DNA of 64,000 nt from Bacteroidota bacterium (GTDB taxonomy: Bacteria; Bacteroidota; JABWAT01), in the NCBI GenBank assembly GCA_023151185.1, contig JAKLJL010000001.1, positions 496,001-560,000 on the forward strand, given 5' to 3'. Both the position numbers and the translations under genes were made by a program. The notes beneath the pieces were generated by a model. It was not told the origin of the DNA. It saw only the letters and a list, made by a program, of their open reading frames with translations, and ran no database searches. Shown here one piece after another: positions 35,036 to 45,157 of the stretch. Numbering within the stretch: the stretch's first letter is position 1; every line of letters begins with the position of its first letter.

Positions 35036-36631
35036 ATGTCAGAAAAAATCATCATCTTCGACACAACACTGAGAGACGGGGAACAATCTCCGGGTGCTTC
35101 GCTGACCGTTTTTGAAAAAGTGGAAATTGCCCGTCAGCTTGAAAGGATGAAAGTGGATGTGATCGAAGCCGGATTCCCGGTTTCCTCACCGGCACAGTTT
35201 GAAGCCGTTCAGAGAATTGCCGATCAGTCTTCGGTAATTATTGCCGGACTTTGCCGGGCAGTCGAAAAGGATATTAAAGTTGCAGCCGATGCTCTGAAAA
35301 ATGCCAGGAAAAAGAGAATTCATACCTTCACCAGCACTTCAGACATTCATATCCTGGGCAAATTCGGCGATTCCCGATATGGTGAGTCTCTGGCAGAGAA
35401 ACGGAAAACGGTTATTCAGATGACGATGGATGCGGTTAAATATGCCAGAACGTTTACAGAAGATGTTGAATATTCTGCAGAAGATGCCGGGCGAACGGAT
35501 GTAGGATATCTGGCCGAGGTTATTGAAGCCGCCATTGCTGCCGGGGCCACAACTGTTAACATTCCGGATACAACCGGTTACTGCATGCCACAGGAATTCG
35601 GAGCCAAGATCGCTGAATTGAAAAAAAGAGTGCCGAATATCCATCAGGCCGTCATCTCTGTCCATTGTCATAATGACCTCGGACTCTCTGTTGCCAATTC
35701 GCTTTCTGCTGTACTGAACGGGGCAAGGCAGGTAGAATGTACCGTCAACGGAATCGGGGAACGGGCCGGAAATGCCTCTATGGAGGAATTTGTTATGGCT
35801 CTGAATGTCAGAAAGGATATCTGGCCATTTTACACCGACATTCTGACCAGGGAAATTTATAACACCAGCAGAATGGTTTCCGGGTTTACCGGCATGATTG
35901 TCCAGCCCAATAAGGCAATTGTTGGGGATAATGCCTTTGCACACGAATCCGGGATCCATCAGGATGGCATGCTGAAAAACCGGGATACCTATGAAATTAT
36001 GAAGCCGGAAGACGTTGGAATTACCCATAACCGGATTGTCCTTGGACGGCACTCAGGCCGGCATGGTCTTGTTGCCCGGATGAAGGCACTCGGGTATGAG
36101 CTTTCTCCGTCAGAACTGGATGATATTTATGAAAAATTCCTGCTTGTTGCTGACCGTAAAAAAGAAGTGTACGATGAAGACCTCAGAGTCATGATGGGCG
36201 AAGAGGTGCAGAAGCACTTCGATGAACAATATTACCAGCTTGAATATCTTCAGGTTACATTGGGAACGTCGATTGTACCGACTGCAACCGTAAAAGTAAA
36301 AGCCAAAGAAAAATCAATTCAGGAATCCTCTGTTGGGGATGGACCTGTAGATGCAGCTTTTAAAGCAGTTGAACGGGCGCTGAAAACTCATGTTACCATC
36401 GAGAATTATCAGGTCAGATCGGTGACCGGCGGCCGGGATGCCGTTGGTGAGGTTATCCTCAGAATCCGGGATAACGGAAAAGCCTTCACAGGCAAGGGTA
36501 ATTCTACTGATATTGTCGAAGCAAGTGTCCGGGCATTTTTAAATGCTCTGAATCACAAAAAGCAATATGATAAAGACCGGCACGAACAGACTGTTTCAAT
36601 CTGGCAGGACAATCCGGTCCGGTTTGTATAA
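35036..36631 (+). CDS. leuA: 2-Isopropylmalate synthase
   Basis: 531 residues. Condenses acetyl-CoA with 2-oxoisovalerate, the first committed step to leucine. The TIM-barrel catalytic part has FDTTLRDGEQSPGASL, with the metal-binding Asp, then SVHCHNDLGLSVANSLSAV (HxH metal ligands) and NGIGERAGNASMEE; the C-terminal LeuA allosteric domain (about 390-520) is present, so leucine feedback inhibition is expected. It lies 31 bases after leuB. It is a paralogue of cimA at 38621. Confidence 0.96.
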   Translation: MSEKIIIFDTTLRDGEQSPGASLTVFEKVEIARQLERMKVDVIEAGFPVSSPAQFEAVQRIADQSSVIIAGLCRAVEKDIKVAADALKNARKKRIHTFTSTSDIHILGKFGDSRYGESLAEKRKTVIQMTMDAVKYARTFTEDVEYSAEDAGRTDVGYLAEVIEAAIAAGATTVNIPDTTGYCMPQEFGAKIAELKKRVPNIHQAVISVHCHNDLGLSVANSLSAVLNGARQVECTVNGIGERAGNASMEEFVMALNVRKDIWPFYTDILTREIYNTSRMVSGFTGMIVQPNKAIVGDNAFAHESGIHQDGMLKNRDTYEIMKPEDVGITHNRIVLGRHSGRHGLVARMKALGYELSPSELDDIYEKFLLVADRKKEVYDEDLRVMMGEEVQKHFDEQYYQLEYLQVTLGTSIVPTATVKVKAKEKSIQESSVGDGPVDAAFKAVERALKTHVTIENYQVRSVTGGRDAVGEVILRIRDNGKAFTGKGNSTDIVEASVRAFLNALNHKKQYDKDRHEQTVSIWQDNPVRFV

Positions 36632-36664
36632 AATTTAGATCTATTAATAAGGAAACAGATAAGA

Positions 36665-37960
36665 ATGGGAATGACGATTACCGAGAAGATTCTGGCAAAG
36701 GCATCCGGGAAAAGCAAGGTTGTACCCGGAGAGACTATTTGGCTGAGTGTGGATGTTTTGATGACTCACGATGTCTGTGGCCCTCCCACAATCGATATCT
36801 GGAAACGGGAATTTGGGTCATCAGCAAAAATCTGGGATAAAGATAAACTTGTCATCTTTCCTGACCACTACATCTTTACAGCCAATTCGCATGCGATTGC
36901 CAACGTAGCAAAGCTCAGGGAATTTGCATCTGAATACGACCTTCCGAACTATTACGGCCCCGGGACAGACCGGTATAAGGGAGTGTGCCACATGGCACTT
37001 GCCGAGGAAGGGTACAATGTACCGGGGACAGTTCTGTTCGGGACCGACTCCCATACCTGTACATCCGGTGCCTTCGGCATGTTTTCTACCGGTGTGGGCA
37101 ACTCGGATGCTGCTTTCATTCTTGGAACCGGCAAAATCTGGGAAAAAGTACCTGAATCGATGTTATTCTGGTTTGATGGCGAAATTCCGCCCTACCTAAC
37201 TGCAAAGGATATGATCCTTCAGATCATCGGTGATATTACTACCGACGGAGCAACCTACCGCGCAATGGAGTTTGCCGGCCCGGGGGTTATGTCTTTACCG
37301 ATGTCGGAAAGAATGACCCTGACCAACATGGCCATTGAAGCCGGCGGGATGAATGGAATCATTGAAGCGGATGAGTTGACCGAAGCTTATGTAAAAGCCA
37401 GAACTTCAAAACCGTATGAAATTTTCCGTTCAGATGCCGATGCGGTATATCAATCCAGATACACCTATGATCTGTCAAAAATGGAACCGATGGTTGCAAA
37501 ACCGCACAGCCCTGATAACAAGGATACGGTCAGAAATGTTCAGGGCACCAGACTGACCAAATGTTACATCGGGAGCTGCACAGGTGGTAAACTTGAAGAT
37601 TTTATTTTTGCTGCCCGGATTCTGTTCGGCCAGCAAGTTCAGGTTCCAACCTTTATTGTTCCGGCTTCTACCTGGGTGGATCAGCAGCTTGATGTTGAGA
37701 CTGTAAATGGGGTGACTTTACGTGACATCTTTAAAAAGGCCGGATGCCAAATCGGCGAATCGTCCTGTGCTGCCTGCCTGGGCGGTCCGTCTGATACGTT
37801 TGGACGTGCACAGGACGAGGAAGTCATTATCTCTACAACCAACCGGAATTTCCCCGGCCGTATGGGCAGCAAGAAGTCGGCAGTTTATCTTGCCTCGGCT
37901 CTCACTGTTGCTGCATCAGCAGTAAAAGGGGTGATTACCGATCCACGGGATGTCATGTAA
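36665..37960 (+). CDS. leuC: 3-Isopropylmalate dehydratase, large subunit
   Basis: 431 residues. With LeuD isomerises 2- to 3-isopropylmalate using a 4Fe-4S cluster. The cysteine ligands are in YIGSCTGGKLEDF and SSCAACLGG, with GTDSHTCTSGAFGMF earlier. The protein is of the shorter type (about 420-430 residues) rather than the ~470-residue enterobacterial type; some relatives act on homoaconitate or methylmalate. A citramalate branch is present next door (cimA), so this enzyme may serve both branches, which is inference. Confidence 0.94.
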   Translation: MGMTITEKILAKASGKSKVVPGETIWLSVDVLMTHDVCGPPTIDIWKREFGSSAKIWDKDKLVIFPDHYIFTANSHAIANVAKLREFASEYDLPNYYGPGTDRYKGVCHMALAEEGYNVPGTVLFGTDSHTCTSGAFGMFSTGVGNSDAAFILGTGKIWEKVPESMLFWFDGEIPPYLTAKDMILQIIGDITTDGATYRAMEFAGPGVMSLPMSERMTLTNMAIEAGGMNGIIEADELTEAYVKARTSKPYEIFRSDADAVYQSRYTYDLSKMEPMVAKPHSPDNKDTVRNVQGTRLTKCYIGSCTGGKLEDFIFAARILFGQQVQVPTFIVPASTWVDQQLDVETVNGVTLRDIFKKAGCQIGESSCAACLGGPSDTFGRAQDEEVIISTTNRNFPGRMGSKKSAVYLASALTVAASAVKGVITDPRDVM

Positions 37961-38029
37961 CCAGATGAAATTTTGCCTTCCGGCAGATCCGGCAGGAAGT
38001 TCCAAACTATTTTTTTAATAAGGATTACT

Positions 38030-38593
38030 ATGGAAAAAGTTATTCAGGGAAAGGCCTTTGTTCTTGGGGATAAAATTGATACCGATCAGATTATTCCTGC
38101 TGAGCATCTGGTTTATTCGTTATCCCATCCGGAAGAAAAGAAAAAATACGGACACTATGCCTTTTCAGGGGTTCCCCTGCCGGAATCAGGTTTACCAATG
38201 GGGCATATTCCGTTTATCAAGGGCGAAAACCACCTTTCCGACTACTCAATTATTATTGGCGGCGGAAACTTCGGATGCGGGTCGAGCCGTGAACATGCAC
38301 CATTTGCCCTTCAGGTTGCAGGTGTAAAAGCTGTAATTGCCGAATCTTATGCCCGGATCTTTTACCGGAATTGTGTAGATGGCGGATTTCTGATTCCCTA
38401 CGAAGGCTATGAAAAGCTGAATGATAAAATAAAAACCGGGGATGAACTCGAAATTGATCTCGCAGCAAATTCGGTAAAAAACCTGACAACAGGCCAGGAA
38501 TACTTACTGAAGCCACTTGGAAGTGTAGTTTCAATTATTGAGGCAGGTGATTTATTCGAATATGCCCGGAAAACCGGGATGCTTCAGGGCTGA
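38030..38593 (+). CDS. leuD: 3-Isopropylmalate dehydratase, small subunit
   Basis: 187 residues from the ATG at 38030, chosen because AAGGA precedes it and the family's GKAFVLGDKIDTDQIIPAEHL begins nearby; the ATG at 37973 adds unrelated residues. GGGNFGCGSSREHAPFAL forms part of the active site of the aconitase-swivel domain. It partners with LeuC, 69 bases upstream. Confidence 0.95.
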   Translation: MEKVIQGKAFVLGDKIDTDQIIPAEHLVYSLSHPEEKKKYGHYAFSGVPLPESGLPMGHIPFIKGENHLSDYSIIIGGGNFGCGSSREHAPFALQVAGVKAVIAESYARIFYRNCVDGGFLIPYEGYEKLNDKIKTGDELEIDLAANSVKNLTTGQEYLLKPLGSVVSIIEAGDLFEYARKTGMLQG

Positions 38594-38620
38594 GACAGGA
38601 TTTTTCCCGGGAGGAGGCGT

Positions 38621-40207
38621 ATGCATAAAATCGAATTGTTCGACACAACACTCAGAGATGGTACCCAGGGGGAGCATGTCAGTGTTTCGGTCAATGATAA
38701 AGTTCTGATAACCCGTAAACTGGATGAATTCGGCGTTGATTTTATTGAAGGCGGCTGGCCTGGAAGTAACCCTAAGGACGCTGACTATTTCCGGAAAATC
38801 AAGTCGGTTCAGCTAATGGCTGCCAGAGTTTGTGCCTTCGGATCAACAGCACGGTCCCTTGATGCTGTCAGAGAAGATCCTAACCTGAATGCGTTACTGC
38901 AGGCTGAAACCAGTGTAGTAACCATTTTCGGAAAGACCTGGAACCTTCACTCTGTTCATGGGTTAGGTTTATCGGATGAACAGAATGAAGAATTAATATT
39001 CCGGTCGGTCGAATTCCTGAAAAGCGAAGGCAGACAGGTCATTTTTGATGCAGAGCATTTCTTTGACGGATATAAGGCAAATCCAGGGTTTGCACTTAAA
39101 ATGCTTCTCGCAGCCCAGAAAGCCGGGGCTTCAACTTTAGTGCTTTGCGATACGAATGGCGGCACATTGCCGAATGAAGTAACGGCAATTGTCTCTGAAG
39201 TTGCAGGAAAAGTTACCCTGCCATTGGGCATCCATGCCCATAATGACTCAGAACTGGCGGTTGCAAATTCCCTGGCTGCAGTGGCTGCAGGTGCCGTGCA
39301 TGTTCAGGGTACTATCAATGGCATTGGCGAACGGTGCGGAAATGCCAATCTCGTCAGCATTATCCCAAACCTGGTCCTGAAAATGAATCGGGAAACAATC
39401 CGGCCGGTAACACTTGCCAATCTGAGCCCGCTGTCCCATTTTATCTATGAAACAATGAATCTCGTCCCCAATTCCAGACAGGCTTTTGTCGGAAAATCGG
39501 CGTTTGCCCACAAAGGTGGAATTCACGTTTCTGCCGTGTTGAAAGACAGCCGGATGTACGAACACATTGAACCTGAAACGGTTGGCAACAAGCAACGGGT
39601 TCTGGTTTCTGACCTGTCGGGTCAAAGTAACATCCGGTACAAGGCTCAGCAGTTGGGAATTGACCTGGATCTGGACAGGGAAGCTGCAAAGCGGGTGGTT
39701 GACCGGATTAAAGAACTGGAATTTAACGGTTACCAGTTCGAAGGTGCAGATGCTTCCTTTGAATTGCTTCTCAGAGCCGAACTGGGTGAGTTTAAACCCT
39801 ATTTCAATCTCATCGACAGCAAGATCAATATCACTTCAAACGATATACGCCATCTTTCTCATGCAGAAGCAGTTTTGAAACTGGAAGTGGATGGGGTTGT
39901 CGAACATACTGCTGCTGACGGAAATGGTCCTGTAAATGCACTGGACAATGCGCTGAGAAAAGCACTTTGCCGGTTTTATCCGGGAATTACCGAGACCGAA
40001 CTGGTGGATTACAAAGTCCGGGTTCTGGATGAAAAGGACGGTACCAATGCCAACGTCAGGGTTTTGGTCGAAACCTCAGACAGCAAAGAGGTTTGGGTGA
40101 CGGTTGGTGTCAGCCGGAATATTATAGAAGCAAGCCTTCATGCGATTATTGACGGATTAAATTACAAACTATTTAAAGATAAAGTCAGAACGGGATCTCT
40201 GGTCTGA
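38621..40207 (+). CDS. cimA: (R)-Citramalate synthase
   Basis: 528 residues. Condenses pyruvate with acetyl-CoA to citramalate, which leads to 2-oxobutanoate and isoleucine without threonine deaminase. FDTTLRDGTQGEHVSVSVNDK and the typical FIEGGWPGSNPKDADYF separate it from 2-isopropylmalate synthase. Metal ligands are in GIHAHNDSELAVANS, and NGIGERCGNANLVSI follows. The C-terminal LeuA-type dimer domain (about 390-520) suggests feedback control, probably by isoleucine. It ends the ilv-leu gene run; GGGAGGAGG precedes the ATG, a strong Shine-Dalgarno by local standards. Confidence 0.93.
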   Translation: MHKIELFDTTLRDGTQGEHVSVSVNDKVLITRKLDEFGVDFIEGGWPGSNPKDADYFRKIKSVQLMAARVCAFGSTARSLDAVREDPNLNALLQAETSVVTIFGKTWNLHSVHGLGLSDEQNEELIFRSVEFLKSEGRQVIFDAEHFFDGYKANPGFALKMLLAAQKAGASTLVLCDTNGGTLPNEVTAIVSEVAGKVTLPLGIHAHNDSELAVANSLAAVAAGAVHVQGTINGIGERCGNANLVSIIPNLVLKMNRETIRPVTLANLSPLSHFIYETMNLVPNSRQAFVGKSAFAHKGGIHVSAVLKDSRMYEHIEPETVGNKQRVLVSDLSGQSNIRYKAQQLGIDLDLDREAAKRVVDRIKELEFNGYQFEGADASFELLLRAELGEFKPYFNLIDSKINITSNDIRHLSHAEAVLKLEVDGVVEHTAADGNGPVNALDNALRKALCRFYPGITETELVDYKVRVLDEKDGTNANVRVLVETSDSKEVWVTVGVSRNIIEASLHAIIDGLNYKLFKDKVRTGSLV

Positions 40208-40363
40208 CTTTTTAAACACCGACCGGATTTGCCGGGTTGGGAATTTAGATAAAACGGGAACCGGTTGCGATTTCAACCGCTTTGCTCATACCCTGAATAG
40301 CAGGCTTGAGCCCCGTCTTTTATTTCCCGGTCAGCAGTTCGGAAAAGACTGAATGAGGTTTTT
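40208..40363 (+). other. Gap between cimA and thrA
   Basis: 156 bases without a gene. It contains a small hairpin CGGTTG / CAACCG (40262-40267 with 40274-40279, loop CGATTT). I looked for a threonine/isoleucine-rich leader peptide like that before ilvB and found none. A promoter for thrABC is likely here but not evident. Confidence 0.4.
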
Positions 40364-42844
40364 TTGAATTCATTTCATTGGACAGTACATAAATTTGGCG
40401 GAACATCGGTTGCAACCTCCGAGCGGATAGAAACTGTTGCTGCCATTATCCGGAAAGAACAAACCGGGAAAACCGGAGTTGTTGTTTCGGCCATGAGTGG
40501 GGTAACCGACCAGCTTCTTCAGTTACTTGAATTGGCAAGCCACCGGAAAGAATCACTGAAAGATCATCTGGATTCCCTCAGAAAAAAACACCTGGATGCC
40601 ATTGAATCCCTGCTTCCGGCAATTGCAAGAACTCCTCTTGTTGCCGCCATTCAGTCAGATTTTAATGATGTCGAAGATATCCTGAGAGGGGTATGGTTAA
40701 CCAGGGAATATTCGCCGCGGACCCGGGATTTTGTTTCCGGGCTAGGGGAAGTTTGGAATGCCCAGTTCCTGAATGCAAAACTGCAGTCACTCGGGCTGAA
40801 ATCTGAATGGCTGGATGCCAGGAAAATCCTGGTGGTAGCACCGGCCGTACCAACACCAAACGTGCTGTGGGAACAGTCTAAAAAGAAACTGGATTCCTGG
40901 TTTAAGGAGCATAAAACGGCTGATTATATTGTCATAACCGGATTTGTTGCGCAGACTGAAGACGGAATTCCAACCACTTTGGGCAGGAACGGGTCGGATT
41001 ACTCCGGGTCAATTTTCGGTAATTTGTTCGATGCTGAAAAAATAACCATCTGGACGGATGTAGACGGCGTCATGTCGGCTAACCCGAAACAGGTTCCGGG
41101 TGCGGTTGTCGTCCCCGAGCTCACCTATCAGGAAGCCGTTGAACTTGCATATTTTGGTGCAAAGGTTCTCCATCCGTCTACCATGATTCCGGCCATGAAA
41201 AAAGGAATTCCGCTGTTTATCCGGAACACCTTTAATCCTGACCATCCCGGAACCCGGATTTCCTCTTCCTGTGAACAGGATCCGTTCAGTGTGATCAAAG
41301 GGTTTTCTATCGTTGAAAAAGTGGCCCTGATCAATGTAGAAGGAACCGGAATGCTGGGCGTTCCCGGAATTTCATCGCGGCTTTTCACTGCTCTGCATGA
41401 AAAAAATATTTCTGTGATTCTGATTTCGCAGGCTTCATCTGAACACTCGATCTGTGTTGCTGTTCCTGAAGCACAGGCTGAACTGGCAAAAGCCACAACC
41501 GAACAGGCTTTTTTTGCTGAACTTTATCATGGAAAAATATCTTCGGTCAGTGTCGAAAATCAGTGTGCAGTGCTGGCTGCTGTGGGCGATACGATGTCGG
41601 GTGTGCCCGGTGTTTCAGCCAAGTTTTTCGGTTCCCTGGGTAAAGCTGGGGTGAACATCCGGGCAATTGCACAAGGCTCATCAGAACGCAATATTTCTGT
41701 TGTTGTCCGGGCAGAAGATGCAACTAAGGCACTTCGGGCAGCACATTCCGGATTTTACCTTTCCAACCAGACATTATCTGTCGGAATTATCGGTCCCGGA
41801 CTTGTCGGAACCACCCTGCTCAATCAGATTGCCGGTGAGCATAAACGGTTGAAGGCTGATTTCGGGATTGATATCCGGGTGAGGGGAATTATGAATTCCC
41901 GTAAAATGGTGCTGTCCAACGCCGGGATTTCCCTGAATAAATGGAAGCAGGAACTTGAAAGTGCAGAACTTCAGGCTGATCTGGATTCCTTTATTCACCA
42001 CGTCCATGCCGATTACTTTCCGCACACAGTCCTGATCGACTGCACGTCAAGTCAGGAAATTGCAGGAAAATATGTTGACTGGCTGAAACGGGGAATCCAC
42101 GTTATCACCCCGAACAAAAAGGCCAACACCATGCCCTATCCCTATTATCAGGAACTTAAAAAGGAAGGGAAAAAGATCTCGCGGCACTTTCTTTACGAAA
42201 CCACTGTTGGCGCAGGTCTTCCGATTATCGGAACGCTTCGGGACCTCATTCAAACTGGTGATGAAATTATCCGCATTGAAGGTGTGCTTTCGGGAACTTT
42301 GGGTTATCTTTTTTCAAGCTTTGACGGAAAAACGCCGTTCAGCGAACTCGTCCGTCAGGCCAGGGAAAAAGGATACACGGAACCGGATCCACGGGATGAT
42401 CTCTCCGGGACGGATGTTGGCCGGAAAGTGGTCATTTTATCCAGAGAAATCGGGAAAAATATAGAACTTGAAGAAGTTCCGATCCGGAGTCTGGTTCCCG
42501 CCCGGCTCGAAAAGGTTTCTATCAAGGAATTTCTTGACGGATATGAGGAAATAAACCAGGAAATCGGGGATCTCTACCGGAAAGCTGCAGAAAAAGGTGA
42601 AGTCCTTCGGTACGTTGGGGTGATCGATCCGGCCGGTGGCTCCCGGGTTGAATTAAGAACCTATCCGGCAACACACCCATTTGCCCATATTAGAGGAAAT
42701 GACAATATCGTGGCTTTCACCACCAAGCGGTACTTCAACCAGCCGTTGATTGTTCAGGGTCCCGGGGCTGGTCCGGAGGTCACAGCAGCCGGAGCTTTTG
42801 CTGATCTTCTCAGATTGTCTCAGTATCTGGGGGCAACTCTCTGA
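40364..42844 (+). CDS. thrA: Bifunctional aspartate kinase / homoserine dehydrogenase
   Basis: 826 residues starting with TTG at 40364 (GAGG just upstream; the nearby ATG at 40353 is out of frame). The N-terminal kinase domain has VHKFGGTSVATSERI and GRNGSDYSGSI, two ACT regulatory domains follow (about 315-460), and the homoserine dehydrogenase domain begins with VGIIGPGLVGTTLL (about 468) and holds TPNKKANT and GVLSGTLGYLFSSF. It catalyses the first and third steps from aspartate to threonine/methionine. asd, the intermediate enzyme, is not in the window. The stop overlaps the thrB ATG by one base. Confidence 0.97.
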   Translation: MNSFHWTVHKFGGTSVATSERIETVAAIIRKEQTGKTGVVVSAMSGVTDQLLQLLELASHRKESLKDHLDSLRKKHLDAIESLLPAIARTPLVAAIQSDFNDVEDILRGVWLTREYSPRTRDFVSGLGEVWNAQFLNAKLQSLGLKSEWLDARKILVVAPAVPTPNVLWEQSKKKLDSWFKEHKTADYIVITGFVAQTEDGIPTTLGRNGSDYSGSIFGNLFDAEKITIWTDVDGVMSANPKQVPGAVVVPELTYQEAVELAYFGAKVLHPSTMIPAMKKGIPLFIRNTFNPDHPGTRISSSCEQDPFSVIKGFSIVEKVALINVEGTGMLGVPGISSRLFTALHEKNISVILISQASSEHSICVAVPEAQAELAKATTEQAFFAELYHGKISSVSVENQCAVLAAVGDTMSGVPGVSAKFFGSLGKAGVNIRAIAQGSSERNISVVVRAEDATKALRAAHSGFYLSNQTLSVGIIGPGLVGTTLLNQIAGEHKRLKADFGIDIRVRGIMNSRKMVLSNAGISLNKWKQELESAELQADLDSFIHHVHADYFPHTVLIDCTSSQEIAGKYVDWLKRGIHVITPNKKANTMPYPYYQELKKEGKKISRHFLYETTVGAGLPIIGTLRDLIQTGDEIIRIEGVLSGTLGYLFSSFDGKTPFSELVRQAREKGYTEPDPRDDLSGTDVGRKVVILSREIGKNIELEEVPIRSLVPARLEKVSIKEFLDGYEEINQEIGDLYRKAAEKGEVLRYVGVIDPAGGSRVELRTYPATHPFAHIRGNDNIVAFTTKRYFNQPLIVQGPGAGPEVTAAGAFADLLRLSQYLGATL

Positions 42845-43773
42845 TGGATCAGGCAACGGTTTTTGCACCGGCAACCTGTGCAAATGTAGCGGTCGGGTTT
42901 GATATTCTTGGTTTTGCCCTGAATGCAGTCGGAGATACACTTTCAGTCAGAAAAACGAAAGAACCCGGTGTAAGGATCAAAGAGATAACCGGGACTTCAG
43001 AAATTCTTCCGCTCGATCCTGCCCTGAATGTTTCGGGTGCAGTGCTTCTCAGATTGAGTGAAGATGTGACCCCGGATTTTGGATTTGAACTCTCCATTCA
43101 CAAAGGCATTCCCCTTGGAAGCGGAATGGGTGGCTCGGCAGCATCATCGGTTGGTGCCTTGGTTGCAGCCAATGCGTTGCTGGAGGAACCCTTATCAAGA
43201 AATGAGTTGCTATCCTATGCTCTTCTGGGTGAAAAAATTGCCAGCGGAAGCCCTCATGGCGATAATGTTACCCCCTGCCTTTTCGGCGGTTTGACTCTGA
43301 CCCGGTCCCTTGACCCCATCGAAGTGATCCGGATACCGGTTCCGGATGATATTTTTGCGGTAATCCTTCATCCTCATTACCGCCTGGATACCCGGTTAAG
43401 CCGGGCTGTCCTGAAAAAAGACCTTCCGCTGACTGAATTCGTAGCCCAGTCGGCAAATCTCGCTGGGTTTATCGCCGGGTGTTTTACACAGGACATTCCG
43501 CTTATCAGCCGATCCCTGAAAGATGTCCTGATTGAACCCAGGCGGGCATCACTTCTTCCCGGGTTTTTCCCCGCAAAGGAAGCTGCCCTTTCATCAGGTG
43601 CCATCGGGTGCTCCATTTCCGGTTCAGGGCCTTCCATTTTCGCCTGGGCTAAGGGTCGCCGGAAAGCAGAGGAAATCCGGGAAAAAATGGTCTCAGCTAT
43701 CATTCAGGAAGGTCTGACCTGTGACTCCTGGGTTTCCGGCATCAATCTGGATGGTGCCCATCTACTCTCATAA
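42844..43773 (+). CDS. thrB: Homoserine kinase
   Basis: 309 residues of the GHMP kinase family. Phosphorylates homoserine for threonine synthesis. The start VFAPATCANVAVGFDILGFAL and the ATP loop GIPLGSGMGGSAASSVGA (about 86-103) are diagnostic, and GCSISGSGPSIFAWA marks the C-terminal motif. It is translationally coupled to thrA (1-base overlap). thrC starts 17 bases after the stop. Confidence 0.96.
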   Translation: MDQATVFAPATCANVAVGFDILGFALNAVGDTLSVRKTKEPGVRIKEITGTSEILPLDPALNVSGAVLLRLSEDVTPDFGFELSIHKGIPLGSGMGGSAASSVGALVAANALLEEPLSRNELLSYALLGEKIASGSPHGDNVTPCLFGGLTLTRSLDPIEVIRIPVPDDIFAVILHPHYRLDTRLSRAVLKKDLPLTEFVAQSANLAGFIAGCFTQDIPLISRSLKDVLIEPRRASLLPGFFPAKEAALSSGAIGCSISGSGPSIFAWAKGRRKAEEIREKMVSAIIQEGLTCDSWVSGINLDGAHLLS

Positions 43774-43789
43774 TTTTTGGTCTTCCACT

Positions 43790-45055
43790 ATGAAATATCA
43801 TTCTACCCGATCCGGAAAAAACCGGGTCTCCTTATCTGAAGCAATTGAAAAAGGTTTGGCAGAGGATGGCGGACTGTTTGTTCCGGAAAAATTTCCGGCA
43901 CCAGATTGGTCAGCCATATCAAACTGGAATGATTTCCCTTCAGTTGCTATTGCTTCACTGAGGCCGTTTTTTGAAGGAGACCTGCTTGGAAGTGAACTGG
44001 AAGACATCTGCCGTTCTGCTTTTAACTTCCCCATTCCCCTGAATTTGATAACCGACCGGGTTGCGTTCCTTGAACTTTTTCACGGACCAACTGCCGCATT
44101 TAAAGATGTTGGCGCCCGGTTTTTGGCCGAATGCCTGGTCAGAATCCGGAAAAATGCAAAAAAGGAATTGACCATTGCGGTCGCAACTTCAGGCGATACC
44201 GGCGGTGCGGTCGCTGCTGCTTTCTTTGGGAAACCGGGAATCCGGGTCAAAGTCCTCTTTCCGAAAGGAAGGGTTTCGGCCCGTCAGGAAAAACAGCTCA
44301 CCTGCTGGGGAGGTAATATTGAGTCGTATGCAGTCAGAGGAACATTTGATGATTGCCAGAAATTGGTAAAAGAGGCATTCAACTATCCGGAAATATCCGA
44401 AAAAACTGACCTGAGCTCTGCAAATTCAATTAACATCGCCAGGCTTCTCCCCCAGATGACCTATTATATCTATGCTTCCTTTCTCTATGAAAAACTAACC
44501 GGAGAGAAACCTGTTGTAATTATCCCGACAGGGAATGCCGGAAACTCAGCAGGGGCATTCTGGGCACAGAAATCCGGAGCTCCGATCCGGAAGATCGTGC
44601 TGGCCGTTAACAGCAACCGCCCGATTCCTGACTTTCTTGAAACCGGAAACTGGTCACCAAGGCCCGGAATTCAAACTCTGGCCAATGCCATGGATGTGGG
44701 CAATCCGAGCAATATGGAAAGAATCAGACACCTGTTCCCGGATATTGAGCAACTCCGGGCCGCTTTTTCTTCATACAGTGTAAGCGATCCTGAAATTCGT
44801 GAAACGATCAGAGAGGCATGGAAAATGTCCTCTGAAAGAGTATGCCCGCATACGGCAGTGGGGGAATTTGTGAGAAAGCAGGTATTTCCGGATGAGTTTT
44901 GCATTGTTGTATCAACAGCCCACCCGGCAAAATTTGAAACAATCGTTGAAGCAGAAACCGGATCACCCGTACCGGTACCCCCTTCTCTGGGTGATTTGCT
45001 GAACCGGGAGTCAAGTGTTCAGGAAGTTGATCCTGATTTATCGGCAATTTTCTGA
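43790..45055 (+). CDS. thrC: Threonine synthase
   Basis: 421 residues from the ATG at 43790; the in-frame ATG at 43721 lies inside thrB and adds unrelated residues. A PLP enzyme converting phosphohomoserine to threonine. Lys105 in GPTAAFKDVGARF is the cofactor lysine; TSGDTGGAVAAAFFG and IPTGNAGNSAGAFWA bind the phosphate group. The overall pattern (YHSTRSGKNRVSLSEAIEKGLAEDGG start) is that of the E. coli-type enzyme. Completes thrABC. Confidence 0.96.
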   Translation: MKYHSTRSGKNRVSLSEAIEKGLAEDGGLFVPEKFPAPDWSAISNWNDFPSVAIASLRPFFEGDLLGSELEDICRSAFNFPIPLNLITDRVAFLELFHGPTAAFKDVGARFLAECLVRIRKNAKKELTIAVATSGDTGGAVAAAFFGKPGIRVKVLFPKGRVSARQEKQLTCWGGNIESYAVRGTFDDCQKLVKEAFNYPEISEKTDLSSANSINIARLLPQMTYYIYASFLYEKLTGEKPVVIIPTGNAGNSAGAFWAQKSGAPIRKIVLAVNSNRPIPDFLETGNWSPRPGIQTLANAMDVGNPSNMERIRHLFPDIEQLRAAFSSYSVSDPEIRETIREAWKMSSERVCPHTAVGEFVRKQVFPDEFCIVVSTAHPAKFETIVEAETGSPVPVPPSLGDLLNRESSVQEVDPDLSAIF

Positions 45056-45126
45056 TCAGGCTCACAGAAAACCGGATTATTTCCTTCCGTTGAACCGGCA
45101 TATTCTGTTTTTACCCCTTTTTCCTT

Positions 45127-45134
45127 TATTTTTG
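45127..45134 (+). promoter_or_regulatory. Possible -7 promoter element before rfbA
   Basis: TATTTTTG fits TAnnTTTG and lies 24 bases before the rfbA ATG, but no clear TTTG partner was found about 20 bases upstream. Confidence 0.25.
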
Positions 45135-45157
45135 GAATTTGACCAAAGGAAAAATCC

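Noticed and set aside
40208-40363. Threonine attenuator before thrA
   Set aside because: No short frame rich in Thr/Ile codons and no terminator with T-tract was found.
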